The notes: generated from the letters alone by a model not told the origin. A DNA stretch of 40,513 bases from Geothrix sp. (GCA_030681515.1 JAUXSE010000054.1:1-40513); one strand, 5' to 3'. Positions 24,305 to 32,444 are shown, counted from the first letter of the stretch. Translations and numbers: made by a program.

Positions 24305-24754
24305 TCAGAGCGCCGGATCCATCCAGGGCAGCACCTCGCTGGGGCGTCCGGCCACGTTGCCCAGGCGTACGGCCACGACCACGATCCAGCCCCGGGGCCG
24401 CTGCAGGGATTTCAGGTCCATGACGAAGGCCGCGCCGGGTCCCGGCAGATCCGGGCGCCGGCGCTCCAGCACCACCTCGCCCCGGCTGAAGACCTCCTCC
24501 GGAGTGGGTTTGGTGAGACCCAGGGGAAGGTAGAGCACCCGCACGGTCTCGACACCCACGAGATCATCGCCCTTCACGTCCTCCGAAGGCAGTACCAGCC
24601 TGACTTTCCGGAGACCTTCGAGGCGGGCGCCCACGGCCTGGGCCGCCGCGCGGGGCCGGGGGATGGGATCGCCCTTCCGCCCGCAGTGGACTGCCAGGAA
24701 GCCGAGGGTGATGGAGAGCAGTGGGTTTGCTAGTCTGAGTGGACGCATCGCCAT
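24305..24754 (-). CDS. Putative lipoprotein of unknown function
   Basis: The 149-residue protein has an N-terminal hydrophobic signal (LLSITLGFLAVHC) whose last residue is a plausible lipidation cysteine, followed by GRKGDPIPRPRA; many short envelope lipoproteins have a similar CGxKGxPxPP start. The remainder looks beta-rich (RKVRLVLPSEDVKGDDLVGV, ETVRVLYLPL, GWIVVVAVRLGN), as in fibronectin-type domains, but no family is clear. Starts at ATG 24754 or ATG 24748 are both possible. It is divergent from the duplicated accC fragment with only 28 bases between start codons. Confidence 0.55.
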   Translation of the reverse strand: MAMRPLRLANPLLSITLGFLAVHCGRKGDPIPRPRAAAQAVGARLEGLRKVRLVLPSEDVKGDDLVGVETVRVLYLPLGLTKPTPEEVFSRGEVVLERRRPDLPGPGAAFVMDLKSLQRPRGWIVVVAVRLGNVAGRPSEVLPWMDPAL

Positions 24755-24782
24755 CCATCATGCCCGATTCCGAGGTTCACCC

Positions 24783-24944
24783 ATGCCCGTGACCAAGATC
24801 TTGATTGCCAATAGGGGCGAGATAGCAATACGCGTGATCCGCACCTGCCGCGAGATGCGAGGTCCCCTCCGCGATCCCGCGAAGCGGGGAGCGGGAGCGC
24901 AGCGATCGGGGACCGGTATCTTGCCCCCGGCGAGGCCGGAATGA
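24783..24944 (+). pseudogene. Duplicated 5' end of the biotin carboxylase gene
   Basis: The first 25 codons (24783-24857) encode exactly the same 25 residues as the start of the complete accC at 24978 (MPVTKILIANRGEIAIRVIR and onward). Ten base differences occur, all synonymous and all within codons 7 to 16; the flanking 18 and 27 bases are identical. The copy uses AGG, ATA (twice), GCA and TTG, codons the genes here otherwise avoid. After codon 25 the frame runs through a palindromic sequence and stops at 24944, giving a 53-residue product at most. A GAGG ribosome binding site precedes it. It may be a remnant of a duplication or a short leader peptide. Confidence 0.7.
24858..24914. repeat. 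Palindromic element between the two accC starts
   Basis: GGTCCCC (24861-24867) and GGGGACC (24908-24914) form the outer arms, and CCCGC (24876-24880) with GCGGG (24884-24888) an inner hairpin; GCGATC recurs at 24871-24876 and 24902-24907. It begins right where the duplicated accC copy stops matching. It looks like a short dispersed palindromic repeat inserted here. Confidence 0.5.
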
Positions 24945-24977
24945 CTGTCCAGGAAGCCGTGAAGGAAGGATGACGAC

Positions 24978-26471
24978 ATGCCCGTGACCAAGATCCTCAT
25001 TGCCAACCGCGGGGAAATCGCCATCCGCGTGATCCGCACCTGCCGCGAGATGGGCATTCCCACGGTGGCCGTCTACTCCGAGGCCGACCGCGGGGCGCTG
25101 CACGTCCGCATGGCCGATGAGGCCTACTGCATCGGCCCGGCCCCGGCCCGGGAAAGCTACCTGGTGCTGGAGAAGATCCTGGATGTCTGCCGGCGCAGCG
25201 GCGCCGATGCCGTGCATCCCGGGTACGGGTTCCTGTCCGAGAACGCCGTGGCGGCGCGGGCCTTCGAGGCGGCGGGCATCACCTTCATCGGCCCCCGGGC
25301 CGAAACCATCGTGAGCATGGGTTCCAAGACCGCCGCCCGCGAAGTGGCCATCGCCGCGGGCTGCCCCGTGGTGCCGGGCATCCAGGAGACCATGGCCGAT
25401 GACGCGCTGCTGGTGGCCTCCCAGAAGATCGGGTTCCCCGTGATGCTCAAGGCCGCCATGGGCGGCGGCGGCAAGGGCATGCGCCTGGTGACCCGGCCCG
25501 AGGAATTCACCTCGTCCCTGGCCCGGGCCCGGGGCGAGGCCCTGTCGTCCTTCGGCGATGACAGCGTCTATGTGGAAAAGGCCATCGTCCAGCCCCGCCA
25601 CATCGAGATCCAGATCTTTTCGGATACCCATGGCAACCATGTCTACCTGCACGAGCGCGAATGTTCCGTGCAGCGGCGGCATCAGAAGGTGATCGAGGAG
25701 GCCCCCAGTCCCCATGTCACGCCGGAGATGCGCAGGGCCATGGGCGAGGCGGCGCTGAAAGTGGCCCGGGCCGTGAACTACGTGGGCGCGGGTACCGTGG
25801 AGTTCCTGGCGGATTCCGAGCGCAATTTCTACTTCCTGGAAATGAACACCCGCCTGCAGGTGGAGCATCCCGTCACCGAATGGATCACGGGGCTGGATCT
25901 CGTGAAGTGGCAGATTCTCGTGGCTCGCGGCGAAAAGCTGCCCATGACCCAGGAGGAGATCCCCCTCAACGGCTGGGCCATGGAATGCCGCGTCTACGCC
26001 GAGGATCCCGACCGGAACTTCATGCCGAGCCCCGGGCGGATCACCTTCCTGCGCACGCCCGGCGGGCGCAATGTGCGCGACGACAGCGGCGTCTACGAAG
26101 GCGCCGACGTGCCCATGTTCTACGACCCCATGATCAGCAAGCTGAGCACCTGGGGCCCCACGCGCATGGAAGCCATCGAGCGCATGCGCGCGGCCCTGGG
26201 CGAGTACCGCATCGGCGGCATCCGCCACAACATCGCCTTCCACGAGGCACTGATGGAACACGAGCCCTTCCGCGAAGGCGCCCTTCACACGGGGATGCTG
26301 GACAAGCCCTTCTGGAAGCGCAAGGGGCAGGGCCCCGACCTGAAGTTCGCCGTGGCCGCGGCCCTGCTGCATGAACTGGAAACCGAGCAGCGCCGTGCCG
26401 CCCAGCCCGCGACGAGCGGCGAAGGAAAGCCCGATGCCTGGAAACAATGGGGCCGGTTCAACCGGTTGTAG
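24978..26471 (+). CDS. accC: Biotin carboxylase subunit of an acyl-CoA or pyruvate carboxylase
   Basis: This cytoplasmic ATP-grasp enzyme carboxylates the biotin of its carrier protein with bicarbonate and ATP. The 497-residue protein has ILIANRGEIAIRVIRTC, HPGYGFLSEN, the glycine-rich ATP loop MLKAAMGGGGKGMRLV, HIEIQIF, RECSVQRRHQKVIEEAPSP and the catalytic YFLEMNTRLQVEHPVTE. An extra tail after GMLDKPFWKRKG is typical of propionyl/acetyl-CoA carboxylase alpha-type subunits, longer than E. coli AccC (449 residues). ATG 24978 is preceded by AAGGAAGG. The biotin carrier gene follows after 14 bases, but no carboxyltransferase gene is visible, so the acceptor is unknown. A partial copy of its own start lies upstream. 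Confidence 0.94.
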   Translation: MPVTKILIANRGEIAIRVIRTCREMGIPTVAVYSEADRGALHVRMADEAYCIGPAPARESYLVLEKILDVCRRSGADAVHPGYGFLSENAVAARAFEAAGITFIGPRAETIVSMGSKTAAREVAIAAGCPVVPGIQETMADDALLVASQKIGFPVMLKAAMGGGGKGMRLVTRPEEFTSSLARARGEALSSFGDDSVYVEKAIVQPRHIEIQIFSDTHGNHVYLHERECSVQRRHQKVIEEAPSPHVTPEMRRAMGEAALKVARAVNYVGAGTVEFLADSERNFYFLEMNTRLQVEHPVTEWITGLDLVKWQILVARGEKLPMTQEEIPLNGWAMECRVYAEDPDRNFMPSPGRITFLRTPGGRNVRDDSGVYEGADVPMFYDPMISKLSTWGPTRMEAIERMRAALGEYRIGGIRHNIAFHEALMEHEPFREGALHTGMLDKPFWKRKGQGPDLKFAVAAALLHELETEQRRAAQPATSGEGKPDAWKQWGRFNRL

Positions 26472-26485
26472 CTGAGGAGCCTGAA

Positions 26486-27010
26486 ATGAAAAGAACACTG
26501 ATCCTCGGCAAGGATTCCCAGGATGTGGAACTCCTCCACCAGGACGGCGTGACCACGCTGGTCTGGGAGGGGGAAAGCCACGCCATTGATATCCTCGAAC
26601 TGGAACCCGGTTGCTACTCGATGCTCATGGAGGGCCGCTCCGTGGAGGTCCGTCTGGACCAGGCCAAGGCGCCGGATTCCGATACCCACGCCTACCGGGC
26701 CATGCTCTACGACGGTGCCTACGAATTCGCCCTGGTGGACCCGCGCCGCGCCCTGCTGGCGAATTCCGGCGCTGCCGGAGCCGGCGGCGGCGTGCTGGCC
26801 TCACCCATGCCCGGCAAGATCGTGAAGCTGCTCGTGAAGCCCGGCGACCCCGTGCAGGAAGGCCAAACCCTCCTCGTCATGGAAGCCATGAAAATGCAGA
26901 ACGAGCTGAAGACCAGCACCACCGGGACCGTCATGACCGTGCATGTCCAGGAGGGCGCCACCGTGGAGACCGGAGCCATCCTGATCACCGTCGTGGCGCC
27001 CGAGGCCTGA
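26486..27010 (+). CDS. accB: Biotin carboxyl carrier protein
   Basis: The 174-residue protein starts at ATG 26486 after GAGGAG. The N-terminal part (MKRTLILGKDSQDVELLHQD onward) is a beta-rich domain seen in carriers that pair with acyl-CoA carboxylases. After a short Gly/Ala linker (96-103) the biotinyl domain covers about 104-174 with LASPMPGKIVKLLVKPGD and biotinylation site K136 in VMEAMKMQNE. The 115 bases from codon 137, immediately after the biotin lysine, to the end of the gene are repeated downstream at 27051-27165 with one change. It presumably works with the biotin carboxylase just upstream and an unlinked carboxyltransferase. Confidence 0.92.
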   Translation: MKRTLILGKDSQDVELLHQDGVTTLVWEGESHAIDILELEPGCYSMLMEGRSVEVRLDQAKAPDSDTHAYRAMLYDGAYEFALVDPRRALLANSGAAGAGGGVLASPMPGKIVKLLVKPGDPVQEGQTLLVMEAMKMQNELKTSTTGTVMTVHVQEGATVETGAILITVVAPEA

Positions 27011-27050
27011 AGGGGAGGTCTCGCGTATCGCCGCAGGCGATGCCGAGCGG
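27011..27050. repeat. Short palindromic spacer between accB and its duplicated 3' end
   Basis: ATCGCC (27027-27032) and GGCGAT (27036-27041) form a six-base stem around GCA. The 40-base spacer begins after the accB stop and ends exactly at the second copy. Its GGTC start and GC-rich hairpin make it look similar in kind to the element at 24858-24914, although the sequences are not the same. Confidence 0.4.
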
Positions 27051-27165
27051 ATGCAGAACGAGCTGAAGACCAGCACCACCGGGACCGTCATGACCGTGCA
27101 TGTCCAGGAGGGCGCCACCGTGGAGACCGGAGCCATCCTGATCACCGTGGTGGCGCCCGAGGCCT
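27051..27165 (+). pseudogene. Duplicated 3' end of the biotin carrier gene
   Basis: This segment repeats 26894-27008 at 114 of 115 positions; the only difference is GTC to GTG, a silent change in valine. It encodes residues 137-174 of the carrier, i.e. the half biotinyl domain without the biotin lysine. One extra T after the last alanine codon removes the stop, so the frame would run on to about 27281 over non-conserved sequence. The near identity indicates a recent duplication or an assembly artefact. Confidence 0.75.
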
Positions 27166-27420
27166 TGAACATCCGTATCCCGGGATCCCCGGCAGCCCGG
27201 AGCGGGCGTGTTTTGCCCAGAGGCTCGGATCTGCACGGAAAAGTTGGGTTTTCTCTCTTGTTAGATGTTCACACGATCTGAAAAATCCTATTGAATCTCA
27301 TTTGTTGTCAAGCTATCTGCAAGAAAACGTAAGATTTGAATCTACTGTTTCCTGTTGAACCAGATGCTTCCTTCTGTCTAGCCTGTGATGGAGGTCACAC
27401 CTCATCCCTGGAGATTGGAT
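27166..27420. other. AT-rich intergenic region with a candidate promoter for the OmpA-like gene
   Basis: No gene is visible here. From about 27240 the sequence becomes clearly richer in A and T than its surroundings, as expected of a strong promoter region. A TTGTCA box (27305-27310) and a TAAGAT box (27330-27335) are separated by 19 bases, slightly more than ideal. They lie about 85 bases before the OmpA-like start codon. Confidence 0.4.
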
Positions 27421-28557
27421 ATGAAAAGAACCCTGCTGTTCCTGCTGGCTGGAACCGCCCTGTCACTTTCTGCCCAGCAGGGGACTGCCTGGGTGGCCGG
27501 TCACCTCGGGCAGACGATGTTCGAGGGTGATGCCAACCTCAAAGACAAGATGCACTATGGGTTGGGCGCCGGGCACTGGTACACCAACCGCTGGGGACTC
27601 GATCTGCGCGCCCTCCAGAACGACCTTCAGGTGGAGAAATCCCCTGTGCCTGTCCCGTCCGGGAAGCAGACCCACCTCCTGGCGTCCGGCCTGTTCAACC
27701 TCCGGCCCGGCGCGGCCAACTGGTACCCCTACCTGGCCGGCGGTCTGGGCGGCACCAACGTCGAATCCCCCTATTCCGGCAAGAACGAAAGCACGACCCG
27801 CCTCAACTACCACGCCGGGCTGGGCCTCATGGGCAAGCCCGCCGAGAACTTCCTGCTGGACCTGAGCGCCAAGGCCGTCCGGGTGGAGCTGCCCAAGTCC
27901 CGCACCGAGTACCTGGCCACCCTCGGCCTGGGCTACACCTGGGGCGGCGGCCGGAAGGCCGCGCCCGCGCCTGCTCCGGCCCCGATGCCCGCCCCTGTCC
28001 CGGTCCCCGAACCCGAACCCGAACCCAAGCCCGAGCCCGTGGCGCCGCCGCCCCCCCCGGCTCCCGAGCCCCCCAGGGAAGTCGCCCAGCCCGTGCCGCC
28101 CCCACCCCCGGCCAGGATCGTGCTGGATGAGGCCGTCCTGCACTTCGCCAACAATAGGGCCGAACTGGGCGCCAATGCCACCGCCGCCGTCCAGAAGGTG
28201 GCCGAGGGGCTCAAGGCCTACCAGGGGGACTACTCGCTGGAAGTCAGCGGGCACACCTCCTCCCTGGGCGGCAAGGCCCTGAACAAGGCCCTGGCCAAAC
28301 GCCGCGCCGATGCGGTCGCCAGGATCCTGGTGGATTCGGGCATTCCCGCCGCCAAGGTCACCACCGTGGGCGTGGGCCCCGACCAGCCCATCGCCGACAA
28401 CGCCACCAAGGCAGGGCAGGCCCGGAACCGCCGCGTCGAGATTGATGTGAAGGTCAAGGATGGCAAGGCCGAGGTCCGCAACACCGAAACCGGCGTCGTG
28501 GAGGCCACGATTCCCGCCCCCACGCCCCGGAAACCCGCGAAGAAGGCCATCAAGTAA
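27421..28557 (+). CDS. OmpA-family outer membrane protein
   Basis: The 378-residue protein starts at ATG 27421 after GGAGATTGGAT. A signal peptide (MKRTLLFLLAGTALSLSAQQ) is followed by an eight-stranded-barrel-like domain (about 22-180) with alternating polar/aromatic strands such as GAGHWYTNRWGLDLRAL and LATLGLGYTWGG. A proline-rich hinge (about 183-235, many PAPAP and EPEPEP units) leads to the C-terminal OmpA/MotB peptidoglycan-binding domain (ILDEAVLHFANNRAELGANA, LEVSGHTSSLGG, LAKRRADAVARIL, QARNRRVEIDV). The usual D of the TD-x-x-G motif is a serine here (GHTSSLGG). It should be an abundant protein anchoring the outer membrane to the wall. Confidence 0.9.
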   Translation: MKRTLLFLLAGTALSLSAQQGTAWVAGHLGQTMFEGDANLKDKMHYGLGAGHWYTNRWGLDLRALQNDLQVEKSPVPVPSGKQTHLLASGLFNLRPGAANWYPYLAGGLGGTNVESPYSGKNESTTRLNYHAGLGLMGKPAENFLLDLSAKAVRVELPKSRTEYLATLGLGYTWGGGRKAAPAPAPAPMPAPVPVPEPEPEPKPEPVAPPPPPAPEPPREVAQPVPPPPPARIVLDEAVLHFANNRAELGANATAAVQKVAEGLKAYQGDYSLEVSGHTSSLGGKALNKALAKRRADAVARILVDSGIPAAKVTTVGVGPDQPIADNATKAGQARNRRVEIDVKVKDGKAEVRNTETGVVEATIPAPTPRKPAKKAIK

Positions 28558-28614
28558 CCCTGACCCACGAGCGGCGGGGAGTACTGCCCCGCCGCCTTCA
28601 TCCGGAGGGACGCC

Positions 28615-29007
28615 ATGTCCATGCAAGCCGACTTTAAGGCCTTCATCATGAAGGGCAATGTCATTGACCTGGCCGTGGCCGTGGTCGTGGGCGGCGCCTT
28701 CGGCAAGATCGTCACCGCCTTCGTGGACGGCATGGTCATGCCCCTGGTGACCTACGTGCTGCCCGCGAACATCAAGTGGGAAGAGTGGGTCGTGGGAACC
28801 TTCCGCATCGGTTCGGTGCTGGGCGCCACGGTGAACTTCCTCATCATCGCCCTGGTGATCTTCCTCGTGCTGATCAAGCTGTTGGAGAGGGTCACCAGGA
28901 AGAAGGTGGGGATCCCGGCTGAACCGACCACCAAGATCTGCCCCGCCTGCCTGGAGCAGGTGCCCCTCAAGGCGACGCGCTGCAAGCACTGCACGAGTCA
29001 GGTCTGA
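28615..29007 (+). CDS. mscL: Large-conductance mechanosensitive channel with C-terminal zinc ribbon
   Basis: MscL opens under membrane tension and releases solutes during osmotic down-shock. The 130-residue protein has the family N-terminus FKAFIMKGNVIDLAVAVVVG (7-26) as first helix, AFGKIVTAFVDGMVMPLV, and the second helix near 72-92 (TVNFLIIALVIFLVLIKLL). After a positively charged patch, the C-terminus has a four-cysteine ribbon, C109-x2-C112 and C123-x2-C126, in place of the usual short helix bundle. The start follows CCGGAGGG at a normal spacing. A strong terminator (29018-29061) follows, so the gene is the end of its transcript. Confidence 0.93.
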   Translation: MSMQADFKAFIMKGNVIDLAVAVVVGGAFGKIVTAFVDGMVMPLVTYVLPANIKWEEWVVGTFRIGSVLGATVNFLIIALVIFLVLIKLLERVTRKKVGIPAEPTTKICPACLEQVPLKATRCKHCTSQV

Positions 29008-29017
29008 TCGCCCTCCA

Positions 29018-29061
29018 TCACAAGCGGAAGGGCCCGGGTTTCCGGGCCCTTTCGCTTGTGA
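29018..29061 (+). terminator. Strong hairpin terminator after mscL
   Basis: Arms 29018-29037 (TCACAAGCGGAAGGGCCCGG) and 29042-29061 pair at 19 of 20 positions around the loop GTTT. It lies ten bases after the mscL stop. There is only a weak T-run on the plus strand, so it may act through the long stem or in part as an RNA 3' end. Confidence 0.75.
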
Positions 29062-29140
29062 TGGCAGGGCTTCCCGTGCTGAACTGGAGCTTCAACTTCA
29101 GGGGCGCTCGGGTGTGCCCCTCCGACGCACGAGGGCGGCG

Positions 29141-31948
29141 ATGAGCGAGCAGGTTCCAGCCAAAAAGTACTCTGTCTTCCTCCCGAAAACAGAATTCCCG
29201 ATGAAGGCGGACCTGCCGCAGCGCGAGCCGAAGCGCCTGGAGCGCTGGAAGGCCGAGGGCCTCTACGCCCGCGTCGAGGCCAAGCGCCGGGCCGACAACG
29301 CCGCCGGCAAGGGCCGGGGCCGCGAGGTGCTGCACGATGGCCCGCCCTATGCCAACGGCGCCATCCACATGGGGCACGCCCTCAACAAGATCCTCAAGGA
29401 TGTGGTGGTGAAGTCCCGCTGGATGGAGGGCTACGAATCGCCCTACGTGCCTGGCTGGGACTGCCACGGCCTGCCCATCGAACACGCGGTCGAGAAGGAT
29501 CTGGGGCCCAAACGCCGCGAGATGAGCCGGGCCGACTTCCTGCAGCGGTGCCGCGCCTACGCCCAGAAGTGGATTGACACCCAGCGCACGGCCTTCCAGC
29601 GCCTGGGCGTCCTCGGCGCCTGGGAGCGGCCCTACGTGACCATGGATCCCGGCTACGAGGCCGAGACCGTACGCCAGTTGGCGAAGCTCTTCAAGAGCGG
29701 CTCCGTCACCCGCAAGCTGAAGGTCGTCCACTGGAGCTATGGCGCCCGCACGGCCCTGGCCGAGGCCGAGGTGGAGTACGCCGACCGGACTAGCCCCGCC
29801 ATCACCGTGGCCTTTCCCGTCGCCGACGCCGACGCGAAACGCCTGGAATTGCCCATCCCGCTCTTCGTGCCCATCTGGACCACCACGCCCTGGACCCTGC
29901 CCAGCAATCGGGCCGTGGCCATGCATCCGGATCTGGAGTATGCCGTGGTGCGTGCAGACGATCGCCACTACATCGTGGCCGTCACCCTGCGCCAGGACTT
30001 TGCCCAGAAGCTCGGCGTCGAGCTGCACACGGTCGAGATCCGCAAGGGCAGGGAATTCCAGACCCTCGTGGCACGGCATCCCTGGCTGGACCGCGAAAGC
30101 CCCCTGCTGCTGGGTGATCACGTCACCGCCGACACGGGCACGGGCCTGGTGCACACCGCCCCGGACCACGGCGTGGACGACTTCAACCTGGCCCACCACC
30201 TGGGCCTGCTCCAACTCGTGGGGCCCGACGGCAAGTTCCTGCCCGCGGTGAACGATCCCGGACTGGAAGGGAAGAACGTCTTCGACTGCAATCCCCTGGT
30301 GGTGGAGCGCCTCAGGCGGGAAGGGCGCCTGCTGCACGAGGAGACCCTCACCCACAGCTATCCGCACTGCTGGCGCACCCGGACGCCGATCCTCTTTCGT
30401 GCCACGGAACAATGGTTCATCACCATGGATTCGGAACTGGCCGGGAAGGGCCGCAGCCTGCGGGAGCTGGGTCTCGAAGGCGTCGAGCAGACCCAGTGGA
30501 TCCCCGCCCAGGGCCAGAACCGCATCCACGCCATGATCGCGGGCCGGCCCGACTGGTGCATCAGCCGCCAGCGCGCCTGGGGCACGCCCATCACCGTGCT
30601 GCGCTGCGAAGCCTGCGGGGAACCCCTGGTGGCCGAAGCCATCTTCGAGACCGCCGCCGCCGCCATCGAAAAGGGCGGCATCGAGGCCTGGTCCGAGCTG
30701 CCCGTGGAACGCCTGGTCCCCGCCGGGGCCAGGTGCCGCTGCGGTTCCACCGTCTTCCTCAAGGAAACGGACATCCTCGATGTGTGGATTGATTCCGGCG
30801 TCAGCGCCTCCGTGGTGTGCCAGTCGCATCCGGAGCTGAGCCCCGGGGACTACGGGAACTTCATCTATCTGGAGGGCTCGGATCAGCATCGCGGCTGGTT
30901 CCACAGCTCCCTGCTGTTCAACCTCGCCGCCACGGGCACCAAGCCCTACAAGCAGGTGGTCACCCACGGCTTCGTGCTGGATGGCAAGGGCCAGAAGATG
31001 TCCAAGAGCCTGGGCAACGTCATCACCCCCGAGGAGATCCTGAAGACCCTGGGCGCCGATATCCTGCGCTGGTGGGCCGCCAGCTGCGACTACAGCGAAG
31101 ACATCCGCATCTCCCGGGAGATCCTCGACCGCAGCGCCGACGCCTACCGCAAGATCCGCAACACCCTGCGGTTCCTGCTGGGGGCCCTGGCGGACTTCGA
31201 TCCCGCGAAGGATGCCGTGGCACCGCCGGATCTGGCGCCCCTGGACCGCTGGGTGCTGGACGCCTTCGCCCGCGCCACGCAGGAAGCCCGCGACGCCTAC
31301 ACCCGCTTCGAATTCCACCGGGCCACCCAGGCCATCCACGGCTTCTGCCAGCTGGAACTGTCGGGCCGCTATTTCGAGATCATCAAGGATCGCCTGTACT
31401 GTGACGCCCTGGATTCGTCCCGCCGCCGCAGTTGTCGCCATGCCTGCTGGGAACTGGTGCAGGGCCTTTGCACTCTGCTGGCCCCCGTCATGAGCTTCAC
31501 CGCCGACGAGGTCTGGGAGCACATTCCTGGCTGCGAGGGCAGCGTGCATGAGCAGCGGTTCCCCCTGCTCAGCGGCTCCGCCGCTGAGTTGGGAAAAGAC
31601 AGGGAATGGAAACAACTTTGGGAGGTGCGTGAAGCCGTGCAGGCGGCCATGGAGCCCCATCGGGCCGCCAAGACCGTTGGTACCAGCCTGGATGCGGCGG
31701 TGGAAATCACGCTGAAGGATCAGGCAGAGTGGAATCTCCTCGACCGCATCGGGGAGCCCCTCGATGACCTGCTTGTGGTCTCTTCCATCGCTCGAATCGC
31801 AGATTCGAGCGCAGCCAACGGCCCCATCGTCGTGGTCACCCCCCATCAGGGCGAGAAATGCCCCCGCTGCTGGAACCGTAAGGGCGGTCATGGCACGGGC
31901 GAGGACGCGACCCTCTGCGTCCGCTGCGCGACCGTGGTGGGGGCTTGA
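29141..31948 (+). CDS. ileS: Isoleucyl-tRNA synthetase
   Basis: This class I synthetase charges tRNA-Ile and edits misactivated valine. The 935-residue protein starts most likely at ATG 29141. The HIGH motif is HMGH (76-79) in GPPYANGAIHMGHAL, the KMSKS loop is at 619-623, and the editing domain shows FVPIWTTTPWTLPSNRAV and TGLVHTAPDHG. The C-terminal zinc finger, CPRCWNRKG with a later CVRC, is typical of bacterial-type IleRS. The gene stop overlaps the lspA start by one base (TGATG); ileS-lspA pairing is common. No T-box leader is visible in the 130 bases upstream. Confidence 0.97.
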   Translation: MSEQVPAKKYSVFLPKTEFPMKADLPQREPKRLERWKAEGLYARVEAKRRADNAAGKGRGREVLHDGPPYANGAIHMGHALNKILKDVVVKSRWMEGYESPYVPGWDCHGLPIEHAVEKDLGPKRREMSRADFLQRCRAYAQKWIDTQRTAFQRLGVLGAWERPYVTMDPGYEAETVRQLAKLFKSGSVTRKLKVVHWSYGARTALAEAEVEYADRTSPAITVAFPVADADAKRLELPIPLFVPIWTTTPWTLPSNRAVAMHPDLEYAVVRADDRHYIVAVTLRQDFAQKLGVELHTVEIRKGREFQTLVARHPWLDRESPLLLGDHVTADTGTGLVHTAPDHGVDDFNLAHHLGLLQLVGPDGKFLPAVNDPGLEGKNVFDCNPLVVERLRREGRLLHEETLTHSYPHCWRTRTPILFRATEQWFITMDSELAGKGRSLRELGLEGVEQTQWIPAQGQNRIHAMIAGRPDWCISRQRAWGTPITVLRCEACGEPLVAEAIFETAAAAIEKGGIEAWSELPVERLVPAGARCRCGSTVFLKETDILDVWIDSGVSASVVCQSHPELSPGDYGNFIYLEGSDQHRGWFHSSLLFNLAATGTKPYKQVVTHGFVLDGKGQKMSKSLGNVITPEEILKTLGADILRWWAASCDYSEDIRISREILDRSADAYRKIRNTLRFLLGALADFDPAKDAVAPPDLAPLDRWVLDAFARATQEARDAYTRFEFHRATQAIHGFCQLELSGRYFEIIKDRLYCDALDSSRRRSCRHACWELVQGLCTLLAPVMSFTADEVWEHIPGCEGSVHEQRFPLLSGSAAELGKDREWKQLWEVREAVQAAMEPHRAAKTVGTSLDAAVEITLKDQAEWNLLDRIGEPLDDLLVVSSIARIADSSAANGPIVVVTPHQGEKCPRCWNRKGGHGTGEDATLCVRCATVVGA

Positions 31949-32439
31949 TGCGCCGCCTGCTCTGGCTGCTGCTTCCCGCCACCGCCCTGGCCGCGGATCT
32001 GGCTTCCAAGGCCTGGATCCTTCGCACCCTGGGCGAAGGCGAATCCATGCCCGTCATCAAGGGCTTCTTCTACCTCACGTTGGGCTTCAACCGGGGCGCC
32101 ATCTTCGGCAGCCTCACCTGGCTCCCGGCCACGGCGCGGTACATCCTCTTCGCCGTGGCGGGACTGGCGGCACTGATCTATTTCGGCCGCCTCTTCGTGG
32201 CCCAGGAAACCTCCACCTGGGATCGGGTGGCCCTGGGCCTCATCCTGGGTGGGGCCCTGGGCAACGGCGTGGACCGGATCCTGCGCGGCGCCGTGGTGGA
32301 CTTCCTCGATTTCATCTTCGGCACCTGGCACTACTGGACCTTCAACCTCGCCGATAGCTTCATCCTCGTGGGCGCGGTCCTCTACGGCCTGCGGATGCTC
32401 ATGGCGCCAAAGGTTGAGCATCCCCAGGGGAACGAATAA
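31948..32439 (+). CDS. lspA: Lipoprotein signal peptidase (signal peptidase II)
   Basis: This inner-membrane aspartyl protease cleaves the signal peptides of diacylglyceryl-prolipoproteins. The 163-residue protein has four hydrophobic helices. The conserved family blocks are NRGAIFGSL, then GGALGNGVDRILRGAVVDFLDF with the first catalytic Asp, and FNLADSF with the second. The D of ALAADLASKAW near the N-terminus is also typical. It is translationally coupled to ileS through TGATG. Several lipoproteins in this window (FKBP, HlyD-like, NHL protein) would be its substrates. Confidence 0.95.
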   Translation: MRRLLWLLLPATALAADLASKAWILRTLGEGESMPVIKGFFYLTLGFNRGAIFGSLTWLPATARYILFAVAGLAALIYFGRLFVAQETSTWDRVALGLILGGALGNGVDRILRGAVVDFLDFIFGTWHYWTFNLADSFILVGAVLYGLRMLMAPKVEHPQGNE

Positions 32440-32444
32440 AGGAT

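Noticed and set aside
27166-27281. Continuation of the duplicated carrier fragment as a genuine gene
   Set aside because: The 76-residue frame lacks the biotin lysine, has no own ribosome binding site and continues into non-conserved sequence.
27463-28989. 508-residue open frame on the minus strand
   Set aside because: It is antisense to the OmpA-like and mscL genes; Gly/Ala/Leu/His-rich shadow.
29062-29140. T-box or other riboswitch before ileS
   Set aside because: The leader between the mscL terminator and the ileS start is only 79 bases and shows no T-box sequence or specifier stem.
29018-31891. 957-residue open frame on the minus strand
   Set aside because: It lies antisense to ileS over its whole length and has the Gly/His/Ala/Leu-rich composition produced by high-GC third positions; ileS motifs are unambiguous.
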